A DNA stretch of 64,000 nt from Marinihelvus sp036351115 (GTDB lineage: Bacteria > Pseudomonadota > Gammaproteobacteria > Xanthomonadales > SZUA-36): assembly GCA_036351115.1 (NCBI GenBank), contig JAZBOL010000060.1, positions 62,001-126,000 on the forward strand. The letters run 5' to 3'. How positions within the stretch are numbered: position 1 is the stretch's first letter; every line of letters starts with the position of its first letter. The notes below the pieces were generated by a model. That model ran no database searches, was not told the origin of the DNA, and saw only the letters and a list, made by a program, of their open reading frames with translations. This document shows, in pieces, positions 59,433-64,000 of this stretch. The position numbers were made by a program, and so were the translations under genes.

Positions 59433-62039
59433 TCAGGCCGCCTGGGACTCGAGAAAGTCCTGGGCGAAGCGCTGCAGCACCCCTCCGGCGCTGTACACGA
59501 CCAGCTCCTCCTCCGTGTCCAGGCGACACAGCACGGTGGCCTGGGCCTGTTCCCCGTTCGCCCGGTGGATTACCAGGGTCAGCTCGGCCCCCGGCGCCGG
59601 CTCGCCCAGCACGTCGAAGGTCTCGGAGCCGTCCAATTGGTGCGTGTGACGGTCCTCGCCGTTCGTGAACTCCAGGGGCAGCACGCCCATGCCGATGAGG
59701 TTCGTGCGGTGAATGCGCTCGAAGCCTTCGGCCACGATGGCCTCGACCCCGGCCAGGCGGACGCCCTTGGCGGCCCAGTCGCGGCTCGAGCCCTGGCCGT
59801 AGTCCTTGCCGGCAATGATGATCAGCGGCTGTTTGCGCTCCATGTAGGTCTCGATGGCCTCCCACATGCGCATCACCTCGCCCTCGGGCTCGAGGCGCGC
59901 CAGGGAGCCCTCGACGATCTCGCCGTGGTCGTCCCGCACCATCTCGTTGCGCACCCGGGGGTTGGCCAGGGTGGCGCGCTGGGCGGTCAGGTGGTCGCCC
60001 CGGTGCGTGGCGTAGGAGTTGAAGTCCTCCTCGGGCACGTCCATGGAGGCCAGGTACTCACCGGCGGCGCTGCTGGCCAGGATGGCGTTGGAGGGCGACA
60101 GGTGGTCCGTGGTGATGTTGTCGCCGAGGATCGCCAGGGGGCGCATGCCGCGCAGCTCGTTTTCGCTCGCCAGGGCGCCCTCCCAGTAGGGCGGGCGGCG
60201 GATGTAGGTGCTTTTCGGGCGCCAGTCGTAGAGCGGCTCGGCCCGGTTCATGGCGTCCCTGATCTTGGCGAACATGGGGTCGTACACGGCCCGAAACTGC
60301 TCGGGCTTCACGTGCTTCGCCACCACCGCGTCGATCTCCTCGTCGCTGGGCCACAGGTCCTTGAGGCTCACGGGGTTGCCGTCGCTATCGTGGCCCAGCA
60401 CGCCCTGCTCGATGTCGAAGCGGATCGTGCCGGCGATGGCGTAGGCCACCACCAGCGGCGGCGAGGCCAGGAAGGCCTGCTTGGCGTAGGGGTGGATGCG
60501 GCCGTCGTAGTTGCGGTTTCCGGACAGGACCGCGGTGGTGTAGAGGTCCCGCTCGATGACCTCCTGCTGGATCACCGGGTCCAGGGCGCCGCTCATGCCG
60601 TTGCAGGTGGTGCAGGCGAAACCGACCACGCCGAAGCCCAGCTGCTCGAGCTCGGGCAGCAGGCCGGCGTCTTCCAGGTAGAGCTGCACGGCCTTGGAGC
60701 CCGGGGCCAGGGAGCTCTTCACCCAGGGCTTGCGCGTGAGTCCCGCGCGGTTGGCGTTGCGCGCCAGCAGGCCGGCGGCCACCACGTTCCGCGGGTTCGA
60801 GGTGTTTGTGCAGCTGGTGATGGCCGCGATGATGATCGCGCCGTCGGGCATGTGTCCGTGCCAGTCCTCCGGCGGCTCCTCCACCACGCCCGTGATACCC
60901 GCCGCGGCCAGGTCCGTGGTGGCCACCTTGGCGTGGGGTACGGACGGCCCGGACAGGTTGCGGGTCACGCTGGACAGGTCGAAGGTGAGCACGCGTTCGT
61001 ACTCGGCGCTCTCCAGCGCGTCGGCCCACAGGCCCGTGTGCTTGGCGTAGGTCTCCACCAGGGCGACGTTCTCGTCGCTGCGGCCGGTGAGTTTCAGGTA
61101 CTCGATGGTCTGCTCGTCGATGAAGAACATGGCCGCCGTGGCGCCGTATTCCGGGGTCATATTGGTGATGGTGGCCCGGTCGCCGAGGGTCAGGCTGCGC
61201 GCGCCCTCGCCGAAGAACTCCAGGTAGGCGCCCACCACCCGCTGCTCACGCAGGAACTGGGTGATCGCCAGCACGATGTCAGTGGCGGTGATGCCCGGCT
61301 GGCGCTTGCCCGTGAGCTCGACGCCGACGATGTCCGGCAGGCGCATGTAGCTGGCGCGGCCCAGCATCACGCTTTCCGCCTCCAGGCCACCCACGCCGAC
61401 GGCGATCACGCCCAGGGCGTCCACGTGCGGCGTGTGGCTGTCCGTGCCCACCAGGGTGTCCGGGAAGGCCACACCGTCCTGGGCGTGGATCACCGGGGAC
61501 ATCTTCTCCAGGTTGATCTGGTGCATGATGCCGTTGCCCGGGGGAATCACGTCCACGTTATCGAAGGCCCGCTTGGTCCAGTCGATGAAGTGGAAGCGGT
61601 CCTCGTTGCGGCGATTCTCGATTTCCCGGTTCTTGTTGAAAGCCTCCGGATCGAAGCCCGGCGCCTCCACGGCCAGGGAGTGATCCACGATCAGCTGCGT
61701 TGGCACGACGGGGTTGACCGCCGCCGGGTCGCCGCCCTTCTCGGCGATGGCGTCGCGCAGGCCGGCCAAATCCACCAGGGCCGTCTGGCCGAGGATGTCG
61801 TGGCACACCACGCGGGCCGGGAACCAGGGGAAGTCCCGGTCTTTCCGGCGCTCGACGATCTGCCGCAGGGACGCTTCCAGCTGCTCCGGCGGGCAGCGCC
61901 GCACCAGGTTTTCGGCGAAGACCCGCGAACAGTAGGGCAGCCCGTCCCAGGTGCCGGGGCGCAGGGCCTCCACGGCCTCGCGGGCGTCGAAGTAGTCGAG
62001 ATCGGTTCCCGGAAGGGGCTTGCGGTGGTCTGAATTCAT
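59433..62039 (-). CDS. acnD: Fe/S-dependent 2-methylisocitrate dehydratase AcnD
   Basis: An 868-residue aconitase superfamily enzyme. It converts 2-methylcitrate to 2-methylaconitate in propionate oxidation and can act as aconitase. Its length and the N-terminal YCSRVFAENLVRR fit AcnD. Iron-sulfur cysteines are present (ITSCTNTSNP and FACTTCNGMSG). AcnD needs PrpF, and prpF follows immediately. The catalytic C-terminal domain has GSSRDWAAKG. No prpB/prpC lie beside it; the upstream neighbour is fhs, 57 nt away. Confidence 0.95.
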   Translation of the reverse strand: MNSDHRKPLPGTDLDYFDAREAVEALRPGTWDGLPYCSRVFAENLVRRCPPEQLEASLRQIVERRKDRDFPWFPARVVCHDILGQTALVDLAGLRDAIAEKGGDPAAVNPVVPTQLIVDHSLAVEAPGFDPEAFNKNREIENRRNEDRFHFIDWTKRAFDNVDVIPPGNGIMHQINLEKMSPVIHAQDGVAFPDTLVGTDSHTPHVDALGVIAVGVGGLEAESVMLGRASYMRLPDIVGVELTGKRQPGITATDIVLAITQFLREQRVVGAYLEFFGEGARSLTLGDRATITNMTPEYGATAAMFFIDEQTIEYLKLTGRSDENVALVETYAKHTGLWADALESAEYERVLTFDLSSVTRNLSGPSVPHAKVATTDLAAAGITGVVEEPPEDWHGHMPDGAIIIAAITSCTNTSNPRNVVAAGLLARNANRAGLTRKPWVKSSLAPGSKAVQLYLEDAGLLPELEQLGFGVVGFACTTCNGMSGALDPVIQQEVIERDLYTTAVLSGNRNYDGRIHPYAKQAFLASPPLVVAYAIAGTIRFDIEQGVLGHDSDGNPVSLKDLWPSDEEIDAVVAKHVKPEQFRAVYDPMFAKIRDAMNRAEPLYDWRPKSTYIRRPPYWEGALASENELRGMRPLAILGDNITTDHLSPSNAILASSAAGEYLASMDVPEEDFNSYATHRGDHLTAQRATLANPRVRNEMVRDDHGEIVEGSLARLEPEGEVMRMWEAIETYMERKQPLIIIAGKDYGQGSSRDWAAKGVRLAGVEAIVAEGFERIHRTNLIGMGVLPLEFTNGEDRHTHQLDGSETFDVLGEPAPGAELTLVIHRANGEQAQATVLCRLDTEEELVVYSAGGVLQRFAQDFLESQAA

Positions 62040-62096
62040 GGCGGCCAGGTCGCTGCGGGTGGAAGACTTGCATTATCTCAATTTGCAGGTTCCTCG

Positions 62097-63761
62097 TCAG
62101 GCGACACCTTCCACCGACCCGTCTTCGTTCAGCCGCACCTTCAGCGCCTGGGGCGACCTCGGCAGCCCCGGCATGCGCAGGATCGTGCCGGTCAGCGCCA
62201 CCAGGAAGCCGGCGCCGGCGCTCACCTGGACATTTCGCACCGTGATGTCGAAGCCTTCCGGGCGGCCCAGCAGGGCAGGATCATCGGACAGGCTGGCCGG
62301 GGTCTTGGCAATGCAGACGGGAAGTTCGCCCAGGCCGGCGCCGGCAATCGCGGCGAAGTCCTTCTCCGCATCCCTGGTGAATACCACGCCGTCTGCGCCG
62401 TAGATCCGTTTCGCCACGGCTTCCACCTTTTCATGAAAGTTCGCTTCCGCCGGGTAGGTGAAAGTCAGGGCCTCGTTGTCCTCCACCGAAGCGATCACTT
62501 CCCGGGCGAGGTCGGCGGAACCCGGTCCGCCTTCCGCAAAGTGGCGCGACTCGGCGAAACGATAGCCGGCGCCGCGCACGTGTTCGGCGACGACGGCAAT
62601 TTCCTCGTCCGTGTCCGCCGCGAAGCGATTCAGGGCCACCACCGGCCGCTTCCCGAACACGGCAGCACTCTCCAGGTGACGGTCCAGGTTCACGAGGCCG
62701 GCGCGAACCGCGTCGGGGTTGGGGGTCTCCAGTGCATCCCGGGGCTGGCCGCCATGGGATTTCAGGGCGCGGATCGTGGTCACCAGCACCACCGCATCCG
62801 GGTCCAGGCCCGCCGCGCGGCACTTGATGTCGAAAAACTTCTCCGCCCCCAGGTCGAAGCCGAAGCCCGCTTCGGTGACGGCCCAGTCCGCATGGTGCAT
62901 GGCCATGCGGGTGGCCAGCACCGTGTTGCAGCCGTGGGCGATGTTGGCGAAGGGCCCGCCGTGCACGAAGACCGGCACGCCCTCGAGGGTCTGCACCAGG
63001 TTCGGGTGCATGGCGTCCTTGAGCAGGGCCAGCAGCGCGCCGGTGATGCCGAGGGCGCCGGCGCGCACGGGTTCGCCGTCGTAAGTGAAGCCCAGCAGGA
63101 TGTTGTCCAGGCGCTCGGCCAGGTCGTCCATGTCCGTGGCCAGGCAGACGATGGCCATGATTTCGCTGGCGGCCGTGATGTCGAAGCCACCCTCCCGGGG
63201 CACGCCCTGCATCTTGCCACCGATGCCCAGGACCAGATTGCGCAGGGCCCGGTCGTTCATGTCCATGACCCGGCGCCAGAGCACCTGGCGCGGGTCCAGG
63301 TTCAGGGGGTTGCCCTGGAACAGCACGTTGTCGAGCATGGCCGCGATCAGGTTGTTCGCCGACGTGATGGCATGGAAATCCCCGGTGAAATGCAGGTTGA
63401 TGCGGTCCGCCGGCACCATCTGGGCATGGCCGCCGCCGGTGGCGCCGCCCTTGACCCCGAAACAGGGGCCGAGGGACGGCTCGCGCAAGGCGACCGCCAC
63501 CGATTCCCCGATGTGTTGCAGGCCCTGGCCCAGCCCGATGGAGGTGGTGGTCTTGCCCTCACCGGCCGGCGTGGGCGTGGTGGCCGAAACCAGGATCAGC
63601 TTGCCTTTGCCTTTCGGTGCGGTGCCCAGGGCATCCATGTGGATCTTGCACACGTCGTCGCCGAAAGGCAGGCGGTGCTCCGCGGCAATGTCCAGCGCGT
63701 CGGCGATGTCGCCGATCGGTTTCAGCGCGGCAGCGCGCGCGATCTCGTGGTCTGAAAGCAT
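62097..63761 (-). CDS. fhs: Formate-tetrahydrofolate ligase
   Basis: A 554-residue one-carbon enzyme that makes 10-formyl-tetrahydrofolate from formate and ATP. The P-loop (TPTPAGEGKTTTSIGLGQGL) and the family segments GPCFGVKGGATGGGHAQMVP and FTGDFHAITSANNL are intact. The length is normal (about 555). It starts 4 nt after the moeA-like stop, so the two are in one operon. Catabolic use of formate or supply for purine synthesis are both possible. Confidence 0.97.
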   Translation of the reverse strand: MLSDHEIARAAALKPIGDIADALDIAAEHRLPFGDDVCKIHMDALGTAPKGKGKLILVSATTPTPAGEGKTTTSIGLGQGLQHIGESVAVALREPSLGPCFGVKGGATGGGHAQMVPADRINLHFTGDFHAITSANNLIAAMLDNVLFQGNPLNLDPRQVLWRRVMDMNDRALRNLVLGIGGKMQGVPREGGFDITAASEIMAIVCLATDMDDLAERLDNILLGFTYDGEPVRAGALGITGALLALLKDAMHPNLVQTLEGVPVFVHGGPFANIAHGCNTVLATRMAMHHADWAVTEAGFGFDLGAEKFFDIKCRAAGLDPDAVVLVTTIRALKSHGGQPRDALETPNPDAVRAGLVNLDRHLESAAVFGKRPVVALNRFAADTDEEIAVVAEHVRGAGYRFAESRHFAEGGPGSADLAREVIASVEDNEALTFTYPAEANFHEKVEAVAKRIYGADGVVFTRDAEKDFAAIAGAGLGELPVCIAKTPASLSDDPALLGRPEGFDITVRNVQVSAGAGFLVALTGTILRMPGLPRSPQALKVRLNEDGSVEGVA

Positions 63762-63765
63762 GGTC

Positions 63766-64000
63766 TCACCCCATTAAGGCTTCGTAGGAAAGATAAGGCA
63801 CCGGGTCGCCCTCGCCGATCGCCGTGTCCGGGGCCTGCACGGCGAGGCCGTCACCCCAGCAGGCCGAGAGCAGGACGCCACTGGATTGATTGTCGTAGCG
63901 CGCCAGAACGTCGCCGGCACGGCGCACCCTCAGGTACTCCTGGCGCGGACTGCCGGCCTGGGAAAAGCCCGCCGGCAGGAGCACGGGATCGACCTGCGTT
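63766..64000 (-). CDS. moeA: Molybdopterin molybdenumtransferase MoeA, C-terminal part (partial)
   Basis: The frame is open to the end of the window, so the start lies outside it. About 77 residues are visible: PVLLPAGFSQAGSPRQEYLRV, then RYDNQSSGVLLSACWGDGLAVQAP and GDPVPYLSYEALMG. This matches the MoeA C-terminal domain IV, with its NQ-S-G and ADGL-like (here GDGL) segments. A GTG at 63984 is internal, not a start. MoeA inserts molybdenum into molybdopterin; next to fhs, it suggests a formate dehydrogenase further upstream, outside this window. Confidence 0.82.
   Translation of the reverse strand, partial: TQVDPVLLPAGFSQAGSPRQEYLRVRRAGDVLARYDNQSSGVLLSACWGDGLAVQAPDTAIGEGDPVPYLSYEALMG

Overview
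This window is about 64 kb of GC-rich, densely coded chromosome with no rRNA, tRNA, phage, insertion sequence or CRISPR that I can see. The gene content points to an aerobic, heterotrophic, probably marine or halophilic gammaproteobacterium: a TtpC-type (Vibrio TonB2-like) TonB system, three TonB-dependent receptors (TBDRs), a BCCT osmolyte transporter, AcnD/PrpF and proton-translocating transhydrogenase. A member of the Wenzhouxiangella/Natronospira type would fit, but the genus is an inference.

Layout. 1-4.57 kb: a TonB energising operon (end of a DUF3450 protein, TtpC-like TolQ/ExbB, ExbB, ExbD, TonB, TPR protein), closed by a clear terminator. 4.6-16.8 kb: a seven-gene minus-strand operon, transcribed MFS sugar transporter, glk, malQ, glgC, glgB, glgP, glgX. 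It combines sugar uptake and phosphorylation with glycogen turnover; glgA is not in the window. 16.9-27.3 kb: the regulated outer part of the same alpha-glucan system, with a secreted alpha-amylase-family enzyme, a secreted esterase-like protein with a starch-binding-like N-terminus whose nucleophile serine is replaced by alanine, a flavin-dependent (tryptophan-type) halogenase with all key motifs, a TBDR, a LacI-family regulator and a second MFS transporter. Three near-identical 14-bp operators ending in CGTATTCA lie at the divergent MFS/amylase promoter, upstream of the TBDR and upstream of the second MFS gene, tying the locus into one regulon.

27.3-36.1 kb: a GT2 glycosyltransferase coupled to the MFS gene, a convergent FAD oxidoreductase, an OmpR-type two-component system, DUF2878 and DUF6134 proteins, and a ZnuD-like TBDR with His/Glu-rich loops next to a small secreted protein. 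36.1-49.4 kb is mixed housekeeping and stress: gamma-carbonic anhydrase, Fe-SOD, a secreted EF-hand protein, a Tat-exported intradiol dioxygenase, pirin, an unusual photolyase/cryptochrome, a DUF606 protein, MarC, a C69 peptidase with pntAB, a small protein behind a strong Fur box, a secreted VOC protein, a YaiI/DUF188 protein that seems to start at CTG, and a MarR regulator. 49.6-54.6 kb holds a TBDR with four loop cysteine pairs followed by a TPR-sulfotransferase. 54.6-64 kb: UspA overlapping a BCCT transporter, an MFS transporter, and the minus-strand run moeA (partial), fhs, acnD, prpF.

The likely logic of the main locus is: the TBDR, powered by TonB, brings maltodextrins across the outer membrane; the periplasmic amylase trims them; the MFS carriers bring them into the cytoplasm; MalQ, GlgP and Glk feed glycolysis while GlgC/GlgB/GlgP/GlgX manage glycogen. 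The halogenase and the pseudo-esterase have no explained role in this pathway and are the best candidates for new biology here. No gap between genes exceeds 300 bases; the largest (about 49383-49658) holds only the leader of a TBDR gene.
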